In this document: positions 21,393 to 21,711 of the stretch, one piece after another
Numbering within the stretch: the stretch's first letter is position 1
Layout: each line of letters starts with the position of its first letter
From: a candidate division WWE3 bacterium RIFCSPLOWO2_12_FULL_36_10
GTDB lineage: Bacteria; Patescibacteriota; WWE3; UBA101185; UBA10185
NCBI GenBank assembly: GCA_001772985.1
Contig: MEVN01000038.1
Coordinates: 13,404 to 35,114 of the forward strand
Reading direction: 5' to 3'
Length of the DNA stretch: 21,711 nucleotides
The notes under the pieces: model-generated
Told to the model about the DNA's origin: nothing
Databases searched by the model: none
What the model saw: only the letters and a program-made list of their open reading frames with translations
Translations under genes and position numbers: made by a program

Positions 21393-21711
21393 ACACAACA
21401 CCCTTAAAGCCAATAATATTTATCGGAATTATTCCAACACTTGTAATATTTGGTGTAATATTTCTAACTTCAGCAGTAGGAAAAGGAAATAAAGCTGAGG
21501 TTAAAGCTACAAACGTTAATACTGCGGATTCAACTTATAAGCTAGACAAAACCCAATACAGTTTTGGGAATATATCCCAAAGGGGTGGGAATGTAGAAAC
21601 CAACTTTGAATTAACAAATACGGGAAATTCAGATATTTATGTTAAAAAGTTGTATACCTCGTGTATGTGTACAAAAACCCAAATAATTTCTTCGGATGGT
21701 AGTAAAACAGC
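21389..21711 (+). CDS. DUF1573-domain anchored protein; cut by right edge
   Basis: The frame starts with the ATG at 21389 and runs off the window after 107 codons. A signal anchor at about 9-30 is followed by YSFGNISQRGGNVETNF, then ELTNTGNSDIYVKKLYTSCMCT. This matches the DUF1573 (Ig-like ASH/MSP-type) fold, with its characteristic Cys-x-Cys after the T-S pair. These domains are exported and commonly sit beside cytochrome or metal-related genes. GGAGGAGG at 21372-21379, 9 nt upstream, serves as ribosome site, and the start overlaps the previous stop by 4 nt. Confidence 0.8.
   Translation, partial: MNTTPLKPIIFIGIIPTLVIFGVIFLTSAVGKGNKAEVKATNVNTADSTYKLDKTQYSFGNISQRGGNVETNFELTNTGNSDIYVKKLYTSCMCTKTQIISSDGSKT

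Overview
The window looks like a piece of a small, AT-rich bacterial genome of the Candidate Phyla Radiation (Patescibacteria), most likely Microgenomates-like. This is inferred from gene content and style, not from a marker phylogeny. Genes are short and tightly packed, with several 4-14 bp overlaps. There are GT-C membrane glycosyltransferases, a DsbA-like anchored thioredoxin, a SHOCT protein and unnamed small membrane proteins. UGA is used as a stop (ends at 3031, 9558 and 21392), so it is not a UGA-recoded lineage such as Gracilibacteria. Many genes have a TATAAT-like -10 box ending 6-7 nt before the start codon, which predicts leaderless mRNAs. A minority have a strong AGGAGG Shine-Dalgarno site instead.

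Layout. 1-3031: the end of a DHH-family phosphoesterase, a 60-residue acidic/basic small protein, and a large GT-C glycosyltransferase. 3061-6525 (minus): metG, a D-Ala-D-Ala-ligase-like ATP-grasp enzyme and a C39-like cysteine peptidase, closed by a terminator hairpin. 6541-8091: a DedA/VTT membrane protein, a divergent DsbA-like thioredoxin, and a 27-residue lysine-rich peptide gene. 8128-11598: a probable operon of a GT-C glycosyltransferase, a KamA/NpmA-like 16S rRNA A1408 methyltransferase and an Nramp-like transporter without the usual metal motifs. 11595-12545 (minus): an RDD protein and a small membrane protein.

12599-15317 is the accessory part. It holds a zinc-finger plus homing-endonuclease-repeat plus PD-(D/E)XK-like nuclease, a tRNA-Pro(GGG) with C33 and a 7-nt variable loop, a 171-bp element with 17-bp terminal inverted repeats, a MntA/HepT type VII toxin-antitoxin pair, and an orphan protease-prodomain-like membrane protein.

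15322-21711 is a metal (probably copper) module. On the minus strand lie a DUF2933-like membrane protein, a His-rich P1B ATPase with CPD instead of CPC, and a SHOCT protein. Divergently on the plus strand lie an OmpR-type response regulator and a histidine kinase. They are followed by three Cys-rich membrane-anchored proteins: a CCAHH membrane protein, an unnamed IYRPCC/CNHGMAML protein, and a DUF1573 protein cut by the right edge. The likely logic is that the kinase senses envelope metal, the regulator controls the shared intergenic promoter region, the ATPase exports the ion, and the Cys/His proteins handle metal or thiols outside the membrane.
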